Source of the DNA: Saccoglossus kowalevskii
Lineage: Eukaryota; Hemichordata; Enteropneusta; Harrimaniidae
NCBI RefSeq assembly: GCF_000003605.2
Contig: NW_003134838.1
Coordinates: forward strand, 907,329 to 946,935
Length of the DNA: 39,607 nucleotides
Reading direction: 5' to 3'
Below, piece after piece: positions 22,779 to 33,381 of this stretch (positions are counted from its first letter, which is position 1; every line of letters begins with the position of its first letter). A program made the translations under genes and the position numbers. The notes beneath the pieces are model-generated. The model did not search any database and was not told the origin of the DNA. It was given only the letters and a program-made list of their open reading frames with translations.

Positions 22779-22812
22779 TCAGTATGCAAAGAAGAAGATC
22801 GATATAATATTG
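22779..22812 (+). CDS. RFX7: RFX7-like transcription factor, candidate 34-nt microexon (exon 2)
   Basis: The acceptor TCATCTTGCAG ends at 22778 and the donor TTG|GTAAGT starts at 22813. With two bases from exon 1 the exon reads S-QYAKKKIDIIL. Joined to exon 3 it gives KKKIDIIL|ADVDKFTDLEK, which keeps the spacing of the segment before the RFX5/RFX7 DNA-binding domain, where an (S)KVDxIL(Q) helix runs directly into a (E/D)VEKFTD helix. The length (1 + 33) fits both the phase 2 end of exon 1 and the phase 0 start of exon 3. An alternative acceptor AG at 22781-22782 would give a 30-nt phase 0 exon and would not join exon 1 in frame. Only 11 full codons support it, hence moderate confidence. Confidence 0.62.
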
Positions 22813-22873
22813 GTAAGTATGCATGTTCCTTTTTGTGTAAATGTTCGATCATTATTGTTTGATGTAGCGGCGA

Positions 22874-23131
22874 AACAAATTTAGGGTGGCTGTGGACTTT
22901 TCATTTGTATTTCGAACGCTCAAGTCAACTTCAGGTACAAAATAAATTTGCATAATTTTCATCAAATTTTTTTATCCAAACCCTATAGCGAATGGAAAAA
23001 TATGTAACAAATTTAGGGTGGCTGTGGACTTCGTATTTTGAACGCTCAAGTCAACTTCAGGTACAAAATAAATTTGCATAATTTTCATAAAATTTTTTTA
23101 TCCAAACTATATAGCCAATGGAAAAATATGT
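22874..23131. repeat. Two-copy tandem duplication, ~130-bp unit
   Basis: AACAAATTTAGGGTGGCTGT starts at 22874 and again at 23006. The copies share ACGCTCAAGTCAACTTCAGG and the AATAAATTTGCATAATTTTC block, and differ by a 6-bp indel after GGACTT and a few substitutions. It lies just after candidate exon 2. Confidence 0.92.
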
Positions 23132-23328
23132 AACAAATTTGTTTATAAACAAGTTTGGTAAAAAATTAACAAATAGATCATAGAAAAACACATACAAATT
23201 TACAAAATGTTTCACAAAGATTTTGGTGGGAAAAATGATTTGTTTCAAGAGATTAAAACATGCAATTTCTAATTCAATGGGTATGTGTATCACATTCCCA
23301 AATCATTTTTGAGTCTTTGCAGTTACCC

Positions 23329-23380
23329 TGTCTGTCTGTATGTATGTCTGTATGTCTGTATGTATGTATGTATGTATGTC
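23329..23380. repeat. (TGTA/TGTC)n microsatellite
   Basis: About 13 tetranucleotide units alternating TGTC and TGTA. It leads directly into the ~155-bp tandem repeat, and this pairing probably belongs to the repeat rather than arising separately. Confidence 0.9.
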
Positions 23381-23394
23381 ACTTTTTTTGTTCC

Positions 23395-24280
23395 ACCGTT
23401 ATCTCAAGAACCACTAATCAAATTTTGATGAAACTTGGTACATAGATGCTCTGGGATAATGCGCAGAGTTGATTAGGTTTTGGTAAAAATCTATGAATAT
23501 TAATTACCTAATTTGCATGATAATTAGGTGATTTTTAGCTGTTCTATGACTTTTCCACTGATTTTTGAAGAACCACTCATTGGATTTCAATGAAACTTGG
23601 CACATGGATGCTCTGAACTAATGCACAGATTTGATTAGTTTTTGGTAAAAATCTGTTAATATTATTAATTACCTAATTTACATAATGATTAATCAATTTT
23701 CAGCTTTTCCACTGATATCTCAAGTACTAATCATAACATTTCAATAAAACTTGGTACATAGGTGTCCTATGACACTGCACAGACCTGATGGTTTTAGGGT
23801 AATATCAGTACATATTAATTACCTAATTTGCATAATTAATTAANNNNNNNNNNNNNNNNNNNNNNNNNNNNNNNNNNNNNNNNNNNNNNNNNNTCAATGA
23901 AACTTTTAAATAGTACCCATCACATTTCAATGAACCTAAGACTATGCACCATATTAGTTTTTGGTAAATATTTATGCTTCTTAAACACCTAATTAACATA
24001 ATTAATTAATACTAATATCTCAAGTATTGATCATCACATTTGAATAAAACTTGGTACATAAATGCTCTAGGACAATAGACAGCCTGATTAATTTTGGGTT
24101 AAAATCTGTTCATATTAATTCTCTAATTAGCATAATAATTAATATTTTTTTGGTTCTAATCACATTCCAATGAAACTTGGTACATTATGCAGACCTTATT
24201 AGTTTTACACCTAAATCTGTTCATATTAGTTACCTTTTTTGCATAATTAGTTTTCAGCTATTCCATCAATATCTCAAGTA
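23395..24280. repeat. Diverged ~125-162-bp tandem repeat array
   Basis: The unit contains ATCTCAAG(AACCACTAATCA), then CAATGAAACTTGGTACATAG, GATTAG-TTTTGGTAAAAAT and ATTAATTACCTAATTTGCAT. The AAACTTGG anchor recurs at 23431, 23593, 23747, 24047 and 24173, with at least one more unit around the gap, giving spacings of 162, 154 and 126 where not interrupted. Degenerate single copies also lie at about 21045-21420 and 24965-25095. No open frame persists, and the copies are clearly old. Confidence 0.85.
23844..23893. other. Assembly gap (50 N)
   Basis: Exactly 50 undetermined bases inside the diverged tandem array. A round size of 50 usually means an estimated or default gap, so the true number of repeat units here is unknown. 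Confidence 0.99.
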
Positions 24281-24435
24281 TAAGTAATTTTGAATTAATT
24301 TTTAATGTGTCTCCAAAACTCTCAGCACACGGGAGTTCTTTCTAAGCTTTCTTTGATATGATATGCAGGTACTTTCACCCAAATATTATATATATGGTTC
24401 AGAATGGAAACACTCAGAGTACATGTACATGTATC

Positions 24436-24608
24436 ATGGTGGCTGTGAAGATTACCTCTTGTAAAAATTAGTGTTAGCCAGGAGTTCAAGATGGTGGCTG
24501 TGAAGACTCCCTCTTGTAAAAATTAGTGTTAGCCAGGAGTTCAAGATGGTGGCTGTGAAGATTACCCCTTGTAAAAATTAGTGTTAGCCAGGAGTTCAAG
24601 ATGGTGGC
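24436..24608. repeat. 55-bp tandem repeat, ~3.1 copies
   Basis: The word TGGTGGCTGTGAAG starts at 24437, 24492 and 24547, with a partial copy at 24602, a strict 55-bp period. The rest of the unit is ATTACCTCTTGTAAAAATTA then GTGTTAGCCAGGAGTTCAAGA. The copies are almost identical, so the expansion is recent. Confidence 0.95.
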
Positions 24609-25942
24609 AGTCACCAGAGTCTGTGATAATTTTGGGAATAAACTTCACTAATTTCAGCTGAGAGAGATCAGAAAATATTGCAACCAGAATGGGGGTATTT
24701 GTGTCCCTACGATGAAGAAAACATACACCTGCCATTACACGGTGATCATCTGCTCTTGGGCGCAAATGCATGTAAAACACATGTATATTGTTTGTATAAA
24801 TTTCAAATGATTCGGACACACTTTGTTAGCTCAATAATATTAAAAAAAAGCATGGCTTGTCAAAAAGCAATTAAAAATTGAATCGGTATTTTCCTATCAC
24901 TAAATTATTTGGTAGTTTTCTACCTGTTTCAGTGTCTTTATGTACGTGTATGTGTGTTTGTCAAATCTTTTCCCACTGACATTACCTGCTGGAGTGGAAT
25001 GAAATTTGCTACACAGATACTATATCATGAACATCAAACCTGATTAGATTTTGATACAAATTTGTTCAAATTAATTACTAATAGGTAATCAAGTAAAATA
25101 AAAAAAATGATCAGTCAGCCCAGTATTTGTGAAAATTGGGCAATCCGATAAACATTTTCTAGTATACCTGATTCAAGGTGATTTTTTTGAAATTAAATCA
25201 CCACAGTTCATGGTCGGCACGTAGCAATTGATTGACATTTTCAGTCATTTTATTTCAACCTCATTCAATCTTTTTTTGTAGTTCTTATAGTCTTAGTCTG
25301 CATTGAAGGGTTTCCAGCGATGGATTAGATTTATTTTGAAAGGATTCAGTTGATTATAGGCCCTACTTAAAAGTCATTTTGTTCCCAATATCAGATTCTA
25401 TTTGAATTATGCATTTGTAGGAGCTTAATGGTTATCTGCTCCTCCTCCCTGTGTTGTTCAAATCTGTGTCTTGATTCTAAGAATTGTTCACAAGTGTAGA
25501 ATTTATAATATTTATGAATTATAAATAACTTTTTTTTGTCTGGCGTATTGGACACAATGACAGGGGAGTCAGATGAGGGTCAATTTTAGTCAAAGTTACA
25601 TTCTTATAAGATGTCTCTCACAATTGAGTTCATGTCACCCCTGTAAAAAAATAGAATTTCCATATCTGCCAATTGATTATAGCCTTCTCACATTACCTAT
25701 CAAAAGTTTTTTTTTTTTTTTTTTTTTTGCGATTACTCTTATAATCTCTCCTCTGTCTTTAAATTCTATTTCTATGTGTTCTGTCGCTTACTTGTACATG
25801 TACGTTGTATCGGGAGCAGCGTGTGTTGAATGATGAAATTTACATTGTCCCGAAGTGCATGCTCGCTTTCTTTCTTGCCAAAAATATTTTGTGCAAACTT
25901 GATCAGACTCCTACGACTTATTGTGATTTTTTTTTATCGCAG

Positions 25943-26040
25943 GCAGATGTAGACAAATTTACAGACTTAGAAAAGTTGTTTTTATATCTCCGTCTTCCGA
26001 CTGGTAGTAATGAAGAATATGGTAATAACAAGGAAAGCAG
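25943..26040 (+). CDS. RFX7: RFX7-like transcription factor, exon 3 (start of conserved region)
   Basis: After a T-rich tract and ATCGCAG, the exon encodes residues 40-71 and two bases of 72: ADVDKFTDLEKLFLYLRLPT followed by GSNEEYGNNKES. The (D/E)V(D/E)KFTDLEKL(Y/F)LYL(Q/R)LP(S/T)G block is diagnostic of RFX5/RFX7 proteins and forms the oligomerising/helical leader before the winged helix. The donor AGCAG|GTAACT at 26041 is in phase 2. An upstream in-frame ATG at 25805 is only intron read-through. Confidence 0.93.
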
Positions 26041-26190
26041 GTAACTATGGTGATCCTATACTATACTATCCTACAGTGTGTCTTAACTGAACAAAGATAT
26101 TTGTTTTATCGTGATCTTTCATTTTAACAAATATATATATATGTAGAAAATGGAAATGATATTTTCTATTCAAGATTAGGTCGAAACAAT

Positions 26191-26400
26191 ACTGTAAAAT
26201 ACTTTATTTTCGCTTGGAATTAATTTTTGCTATTTTCGCTGAAGGAATGATTCAGTGAAAATAAAGTCCAGTGAATATAACTTTTTTCCTATATTTTACA
26301 TTCAACTTGTCAAAAATCAGTGAAAATAAATTCCAAACCAAAAACCCATAAAATCATTCCAGTAAAAATTAATTCCAGCCAAAATAAAGTACTTTGCAGT
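26191..26400 (+). mobile_element. Family E MITE, copy 2 (210 bp)
   Basis: The left end is ACTGTAAAATACTTTATTTT and the right end, from the other strand, ACTGCAAAGTACTTTATTTT. The inverted repeats are about 41 bp with roughly five mismatches. The inner text (GAAGGAATGATTCAGTGAAA, TTCCTATATTTTACATTCAA) matches the reverse of copy 1 at 20501. The left flank has TA; the right-hand TA appears mutated to TT. Confidence 0.82.
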
Positions 26401-27790
26401 TTACCGGTATGTCAGCTTTTTCAAGCTTTCAATATTATGGGTTATCAGCAGGGCTTGAACTTGAAGTTGAGAAGGCACCAATTTTCAAAATCAAATTTTA
26501 TTAAAAGTGTTGGATCGTGGTAGTGGTCTATCTTGAATAACAAGGCTGGAATAAGAATCAGAGTGATCTATATGTCTTTCATTGGCAGACAACACGAGAA
26601 GAAAAACGCAAGGAATTGTGGGATAACAACTCATTAATTATGCATGACTGTCTCAACCAATCAGAAAGCACTTCAATTTTTATATTAACATTATAAATTC
26701 ACAGAATGACCTAGCTCAAATTAAAGCGAGAGGGTTGTCACCTGCGCACCTATGGAAATCGAGTCCCAAGCGATGATAACAACACACGCTAAAATGCAAA
26801 GGCTCATGGGTAGATGCTTGTTTGTAAACACTGACACACTATGGCCATCTGACGACAGGTGACGTCTCCCCCTGCTTTAAGTTTATCCTAACAAAAAAGG
26901 CTTTACCATATAGGAATAATATATCAAACAGATCTAAAGAAAACTCTTAGGCATCAAAGCAATGGTCTTCGATGCCTCAGTGAAGTTCAAGTCCTGCTCC
27001 AGGATAACTAAAACTGATGAACAAAATTGGGGTTGACGCATTTAACAATTTTTTCGAGATACATGTAAAAATGGTAAAAATTTTAATTTTCACTGATTTC
27101 TTTAGTGAAATTAATTCTTCATATCACGAAATCGTAGATATAAGTTGGTGAATATCCAGGATAATAGTTTTTCATTATATAGAGTGAGAAGTTTTCTCCC
27201 ATAATGCATTGAGTGTACATGTGGTAACATGCTCAGTCGTGTAGATGTGTATTTATGTTTGAATTTGTCACAAATTCTCTTCAATAGACCAAATTTTGTG
27301 ACATAAAACTAATAAACATTTGTCGTCGGATGAAATGTCAAAAAATTGAAACAATGATCAAAACAATTTTATAAATACGAAAATCTTTAAAATTCTCAAA
27401 GATTGGAGCATAACTCTGAATTGTTAGCTACATGTATGATTTCATTGGTTAAAACTGAGATCAAAAAACAAAACATTTTGTTTCTAATGGTGCGATTGAT
27501 GGCCTTTTTTTTTGATTCTCTTCTTTTTTGTCATGTTTTTCTTAAATTTTACAATGTTATCTCAGAAACAGTGTTGAACATCCCGCTTATTAATTGACGT
27601 GTATACCGACCAGAAACAAATTCTTATTTTTTTCAAATATAGAGCATTGAACAGCACAACTTGCATGTGTAAATTCTGTCCCTGTCCCTTAGGAATTATT
27701 TCTTCTTCATGTAGTTTTGTAAAGAATATTTCATCATCTGTCGGTCACTTTTTCATAGTCTGAATAGACCTTTGATGTAAATGGCTGCCA

Positions 27791-28055
27791 AGATCTCGTT
27801 GAGAGTGAGATCTCATTAAGAGTGAGATCTCAATGAGAGTGGGATCACAGTGAGAGTGAGATCTCATTGAGAGTGAGATCTCATTGAGAGTGAGATCTCA
27901 TTGTGAGTGAGAGCTCGGTGAGAGTGAGATCACAGTGAGAGTGAGATCTTGTTGAGAGTGAGATCTCATTGAGAGTGGGATCACAGTGAGAGTGAGATCA
28001 CAGTGAGAGTGAGATCACAGTGAGAGTGAGATCTCAATGAGAGTTGGATCAAGAG
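27791..28055. repeat. 17-bp minisatellite, ~16 copies
   Basis: Units of GAGAGTGAGATCTCATT, with a second main variant GAGAGTGAGATCACAGT. Most units hold GATC, and the first variant contains the palindrome GAGATCTC. Variant order is irregular (several T-type, then mixed, then three successive A-type units near 27980-28035), which indicates unequal exchange or gene conversion. The array lies in intron 3. Confidence 0.95.
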
Positions 28056-28274
28056 CTACATGTACAAGGCTTATGATGAGATGTGCAACATGTAAGCAGC
28101 ATCACATGACTAAAAAGTAACCACGGCAGCCAAAACAACTAAGCAATTATATTATGAATTATATTTTGAATTATATTATGAAGCAATTTTAATTTCTGTA
28201 ATGGTTTGTATATACTAGTATTAAATTGTTTTGAAGCTGGTGCCATTTATTCACCTAATCACACATGTTATTGC

Positions 28275-28378
28275 GTGTGCTGCTGCTGTGTATTCTTTCA
28301 AATTTATTGTGTAATGTATAATATTTTGTTCTCTCATACCTCTTAGAAGGAAGTAAAAGGAAATAAATATTATTATTA
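28275..28378 (+). mobile_element. Possible LINE 3' tail fragment
   Basis: A stretch TGTGTAATGTATAATATTTT, then TCTCATACC, TTAGAAGGAAGTAAA and ATAAATATTATTATTAC resembles the 3' ends of animal non-LTR retrotransposons that finish in (ATT)n. There is no coding part and no second copy in the window, so this is a weak call. Confidence 0.28.
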
Positions 28379-29800
28379 CATAATATTATATATCTGTCAC
28401 CGTAATGCCATAAGTTACAACGTGCCATAATTTTGCGATATTTTATGGGATATTTTCTATTAGATCCGTAAGTGTTCTCTAATAATAAAAAACAAACATG
28501 TCTGCCCCCAGGGTTTGACCGGACTCCACACAAAGAAGTCCGCTGATTCTGTTCTAAACTTTTTGGATTTTGGTGTTCCCATGATGTATTCCTGGGAGGA
28601 AAAGATTTTACTATGTTTTTTTTTAGTTAATGCATGTGGGATATCACTTTAAAATATGATTTTTTGAAATATGATACTTTTATATAATATATTTTTTTTA
28701 GTTTATTTTGGAAAATGATTAGGTACAAAAAAAAATTGTATATCAAACAATATAATTGATAAATTAAAGAATAAAAACCTTAATGATTAAAATACTTGTG
28801 TTTAGTTATTTTTCACCTTCTCTAGCCTCAAAATCCAATCTATGTAAAATAATAATATTGGTATTTGAATTCTGGTATGGGATATATGACAATTATGTCA
28901 TTTCTCAATAAAGATGTTCCACTCAAGGTCTTGACCTCTGACCTTATTGTTCATTGATACATAGTTGCAGGAAGTGCCAGGTAAACCATGCTCTTGTTTT
29001 GTATTTTGTATTTTTGTACAGTGTACACTAAATGTAAACTTGTTTGTTAATGATGCCTATTTGGTTCGTTTATGTAATCAGTACGTCTCTTTGTGCGTCC
29101 ATGATAAGCAAAGTCTCGCAGAGTGTCGCATATGCATCACTGAACAGCAGGATCTCTGACTACTTGGCAGACTCCCTAAGACTATTATAAGACTCCTGAT
29201 AACTGTAATACACATAAAACAATGGAATATACTTCTAGAAGCGTGCGTGGTTGAACTCCGAATAATTTTACACTCAAAATCTGTTTTTCTGCAAAAACCA
29301 TGGTTTTGAATTTTTTAAATATTATTATTATTCATTGTATATTTTTTATTTCTATACTATGTTAATTATATTTCAAATAATTATTTAAAAATATTTCATT
29401 CTGTACATGAACTACCTAGGTCATTAAAAAGGAGGAACATTTTATTATCATTTTTATCCGTTTTAAATTTGCTTTAAAAAATGTTGATAAAAATCTTCAG
29501 ACAATGCGATGTGTTGTCATCTCTATCTAAAATGATCTTTAAATTCAAGGAATATTTTTCAAAATTGAAAACTTTTGTAGCAGCATATTTTCCTAAAAAA
29601 TGAAGGCCATGAAAGGATTGAAAAATAAACATACTTGAAGTAATTGATTATTGTGCTTCATCGAGCTCCCAGTATTATGTGCAAATGGAATTTTAATGTT
29701 GAGTACATACTGGAAATTCTCATATTTGAGATTTCACAGATTTTAGTTCATATATATTGATAAGAGCTTCTGTTTTCTGTCGTTTATTTTTCAACTGTAG

Positions 29801-29926
29801 ATCAGGTACACCGACCATGACGGTAACGAGAGCCGAACAAACTCATGCGTTTAACTGGATACGCAGCCATCTTGAGGAAAGTCAAAGTACATCGTTACCA
29901 AAGCATGAAGTGTATGAAGACTACAG
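29801..29926 (+). CDS. RFX7: RFX7-like transcription factor, exon 4 (first half of DNA-binding domain)
   Basis: The acceptor TTTTTCAACTGTAG precedes the exon and the donor CTACAG|GTAAGAG follows at 29927. Phase 2 at both ends. It encodes residues 72-114: SGTPTMTVTRAEQ, then THAFNWIRSHLEE, STSLPKHEVYEDYR. The (Q)xHAFxWIRxxLEE...TSLPKxEVYxxY pattern is helix 1 and the start of helix 2 of the RFX winged helix, which binds X-box DNA. The match to vertebrate RFX7 from memory is strong here and also fits RFX5. Confidence 0.95.
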
Positions 29927-31078
29927 GTAAGAGACGATGTGTTCTGTGTGTGGGGTGGGGTGTGGTGGGGTGTTGAAGAAGTTTATGTTAAACTTGAAGT
30001 TATGTGCATCAACTTCTATAATATTATTTGCAATTTTTTTCAAAGCTTTGAATGAAAATTTAAACTTTTTTTGATGAACAACTAAAATAATTTTCAACCT
30101 TAACTGATGAATTTCAAATTTTGAACATTTCAAACTTGTAGACTCATCACTCATAAACATTCATTTTTGTATTTAATTTTATTCCTTCCTAAAATTACCT
30201 GACTACCATATTTTTATGACTACCGGTAGGTCAATTTGAGACAATATTGCATGGTGTGCAGTCAAGTTTTTGTGGGTCACCTGTACATGCAGGAACTATG
30301 ACAAAATAAACTAGAACAATCTTATATTTGATAAAAAACTTTTTTTTTTGTGTTGTTGATCAACATGTTTTTTTTAGAAAGAGAAATATTCACTGGATTC
30401 TCGCGAGGGTGGTGTTGCAGGGATATTCACTAGGTTTTAAATTCACCGGTTTGTAAGGAGGAATACTGCGCATTATGGAGTTAACTTTTGCATGTTTACT
30501 TGGTTTTATCTACCATATTTAGCTATTCATGAAATATGCAAAGTTAAAACCCGTTTAATAATTATGCCTTAGTTATGATGCAAGCGTTACTGAGTCTTGT
30601 TACGGTATTTATTATGGATATTAATAAATTTTCAGTGGGTGTGTTTAATTTTAATATGATCATTGATTGCAAACGTCAACTCTGTTTCACAATGGACGTA
30701 GAACTTATTTTTTATTTTCAGATAAAATTTTGTCTAGTGTATCTGCTCACACACTCAAACAGAAATATAAGAAGGGATGTCCAGCATTTTGGTGCTTGCC
30801 TGCATTTTTAATTCAATTTCCATGGCAACTGCTACTGTTTTGTTATTGTTCTGCTGTCAACGGGTGGACATAGCACACACTGTGCATTACACATGTACAC
30901 TCACAGTCTAAACATAATTATTACTCATGGTCATATTTTAACTATCACATCATAAAAAAACTATGATAACTATGACCTATCACACTGGCTGCTATCAGTA
31001 TGTAAACATTTATTGCTATGTTAATCTTCCCTATATATATGCGCTGTTCTGCTGCATTCAAGTGCAGAGTACCAATAC

Positions 31079-31261
31079 TACTGTAAAATCTGTATTAGAA
31101 ACCGTGGCTTCTATTAAAATGGTACAATGTAATGGAAGGGATGTGGTTTCTATTAGAGCATCTACACATATGAGGAATGGTGAATTTTTGGTCTCAATTG
31201 TTCAAAAAGAATGGATGCAGTTTCTATTAGGGATGCGGCTTCTAATACAGATTTTACGGTA
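31079..31261 (+). mobile_element. Family A MITE, copy 3 (183 bp)
   Basis: It begins TACTGTAAAATCTGTATTAG and ends GATTTTACGGTA, with inverted termini and TA at both edges. It is slightly more diverged than copy 2 (for example GGAAGGGATGTGG in place of AGAGGGGATGAGG). Same orientation as the other two copies. Confidence 0.87.
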
Positions 31262-31616
31262 CTACATAACTCCTAGTTATTGACAGTATTTATGGTGATT
31301 ATATTTCCAACCAACCAATTTAAATATTGTAAACCACTTTCATTTAATGTCTTATAATCCTGAAATCATTAGCAGTAAAGATTAACCGGTTTTCGTTATG
31401 GTGGATTTTGAATTTATTCACCTGGTGGTGGTATGTTTATTAATTATAAAAATCTCAGATATCTCAGATCATGCATTGAACATAGGCCTTTAAGATTCTT
31501 TAGTTACTTTGTGACTGTCCTCAAGATTTCAACTGGCAACTGAAGTTGAAAACAGACTTTGCATGTATTACCGGGTATGAGGATGATTATGAAGAGACCC
31601 ATATATGCATATGGAC

Positions 31617-31780
31617 ATAGACCATAGTATAATTCTTAATTGTAGAGCATTGTGGGATAGGTAGTTAAGGTAGCACAAGCAGGTATGCTCTGTGATTGGC
31701 AGAGTTGCGTTCGATCACTGTTTGATTCACATAGAACTATCCCACAATGCACTCAAATTTGGAATTATAATATGGTCTAT
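31617..31780. mobile_element. Family I MITE with long inverted repeats (164 bp)
   Basis: The left end is ATAGACCATAGTATAATTCT and the right end, from the other strand, ATAGACCATATTATAATTCC. Each continues to GCATTGTGGGATAG, so the arms are about 46 bp and leave a loop of only about 70 bp. The structure could fold as a stable hairpin. It ends 34 bp before exon 5, leaving just TATTATATATATTATTTTTCAG-type sequence for the acceptor. Confidence 0.8.
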
Positions 31781-31814
31781 GGCAGCCGCTGTTATTATAT
31801 ATATTATTTTTCAG

Positions 31815-31931
31815 ATCTTTCTGTGAAAGCTCCAATCACAGTGTACTGAGCGCAGCTGACTTTGGTAAAATTATCAAGTGTGTCTTCCCTACTATAAAAG
31901 CAAGAAGATTGGGAACACGTGGCAACTCCAA
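31815..31931 (+). CDS. RFX7: RFX7-like transcription factor, exon 5 (second half of DNA-binding domain)
   Basis: The acceptor TTATTTTTCAG ends at 31814. It encodes residues 114-153: [20 protein letters not shown], then [28 protein letters not shown](I/M)[16 protein letters not shown] is the core of the RFX winged helix, including its recognition helix. The right boundary is unusual. No GT donor keeps the conserved text, but AACTCCAA|ATATCCTTT at 31932 is a U12-type AT-AC donor. Read through, the frame would end at TAG 31960-31962 after ten non-conserved residues. Phase 2 at the donor, resolved with the A at 34439. Confidence 0.95.
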
Positions 31932-32251
31932 ATATCCTTTTGTGCTCCAGCTAGGGCAGTAGTCACTATAGAACAGGTACTTTATCCTGTCAAGTCACCC
32001 CCACAGTATGCAGATCTCACTGACATTCTGTATTCAGTTTGACGTCCCCTGCTTCCTGCATAGAATACCTGCTTTTCTGGTCAAGTTGTCTACGAAATCA
32101 ATAGGTGTTTTTATATTTTTATTCTGAAATTGTCATTAAATTGATGATTTTTCATGAAAACTGAATTATTTTATTTTTACTAAAACAAAAATATGTAAAA
32201 AAAGTTGTTTTTAACTGATGCGAGTGGTGACCAGAACATTTGTTCATTTAT

Positions 32252-33034
32252 TTGATTTGTTCATTTCATGTCTAAATCTCAAATTTTTGGTAAAAAGCGA
32301 TATTTTTGACTTCCGATTGCTTTGATATCACATATATAGGTACTACATGTGGACCTCTCTCAGATTTGTTCATTTCGTGATGATATCTTTAATTCTCTAA
32401 TTTTGATGAATATTTTTGTCATTTTTGGTAAAAAGTGGTATTTTCGACTTCTTGTTAAAACCGCAAGTCCAATTGCTTTTATATGACATATATAGGTACT
32501 ACATGTGAACCTCTCTCAGATTTGTTCATTTTGTAATGATATCTTTAATTCTCTAATTTTGGTGAATATTTTTGTCATTTTTGGTAAAAGTGATATTTTC
32601 GACTTCTTGGTAAAAACCGCAAGTCCAATTGCTTTGATATTACATATATAGGTACTACATGTGGACCACTCTCAGATTTGTTAATTTCATGATGATATCT
32701 TCAATTATTTAATTTTGATGTATATTTTTGTCATTTTTAGTAAAAAGTGATATTTTTGACTTCTTGTTAAAAACCGCAAGTCCAATTTTTTTTATATTAC
32801 ATATATAGGTACTACATGTGGTCCTCTTTCAGATTTGTTAATTTCGTGGTGATATCTTCAATTATCTAATTTTGATGATTATTTTTGTCATTTTTGGTGA
32901 AAAGTGATATTTTTGAAGTCCCATTGCTTTGATACTATACATATTGTTCATTTTCTAATGATATCTTCTGTTCTTTAATTGAAATGTGCATTGCTAACAG
33001 CGGAGATATCTCAGCCGACTGGCTGCTTGTTTTT
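32252..33034 (+). repeat. Repeat D, copy 1: ~157-bp tandem units inside intron 5
   Basis: The anchor TACTACATGTGG (or GTGAAC) falls at 32341, 32497, 32653 and 32810, a period of 156-157 bp. Each unit contains CTCTCAGATTTGTTCATTT, ATGATATCTTTAATTCTCTA and TTTTTGGTAAAAAGTGATAT and ACCGCAAGTCCAATTGCTTT. The array ends with CAGCGGAGATATCTCAGCCG followed by ACTGGCTGCTTG, the same terminus as the copy at 37774. The left hairpin seen in that copy is missing here, so this one is 5'-truncated. Confidence 0.93.
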
Positions 33035-33381
33035 TCAACAATTTTGGAAAATTATGTTTATTTGAAAAGAAAAATGTAGAAAAATGCTCAAGAAGGTGTA
33101 AAAATATTTTATCAGGAATAATAAATCACCACTATCAAAATTAGAAGTTTTTCTGACGTAATAGCTTTACATTATCAGATGATAATGTCATCTACTATTC
33201 GCAAGTAAATTCAGTGAAACAAAATGCTCTCAAATTTAAATAACTTTGTTTAATTGTGATGGTGGTGATTTATAACAACAATATTCATATTGGATATGAA
33301 GAATAGTCTAGCTTTAGCTTCACACATTATCTTGCCATAGCCCTTTTTACTCATCCATCAACAAATTATGGTGTCCAAAAG

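Larger units (their letters stand above)
22813..25942 (+). other. Intron 2 of the RFX7-like gene
   Basis: A GT-AG intron (GTAAGT ... ATCGCAG). It contains a 132-bp tandem duplication, a (TGTA/TGTC)n microsatellite, a diverged tandem array with an assembly gap, and a 55-bp repeat, all listed separately. Bases 25100-25900 show only AT-rich sequence and a long T run at 25709-25728. Confidence 0.6.
26041..29800 (+). other. Intron 3 of the RFX7-like gene
   Basis: A GT-AG intron (GTAACT ... AACTGTAG). It holds a family E element, a 17-bp minisatellite and a possible LINE tail, annotated separately. Bases 26400-27780 and 28400-29790 contain no recognisable exon or element. A CGAGAGGG/GTGACG-bearing stretch near 26700-26880 is less AT-rich but unidentified. 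Confidence 0.8.
29927..31814 (+). other. Intron 4 of the RFX7-like gene
   Basis: A GT-AG intron (GTAAGA ... TTTTTCAG). It contains the third family A copy and family I. A stretch at 30370-30560 has TTCACTGG/TTCACTAGG words like families E and F but no convincing ends. No alternative exon is seen. Confidence 0.9.

Noticed and set aside
23260-23445. Protein frame with Ser-Val-Cys repeats
   Set aside because: It is the translation of the TGTC/TGTA microsatellite running into the tandem repeat, not a gene.
25805-25942. In-frame ATG upstream of exon 3 as an RFX7 start
   Set aside because: The added residues are unlike RFX proteins, and the segment ends in a poly-T tract plus CAG, a typical acceptor. 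It is intron read-through.
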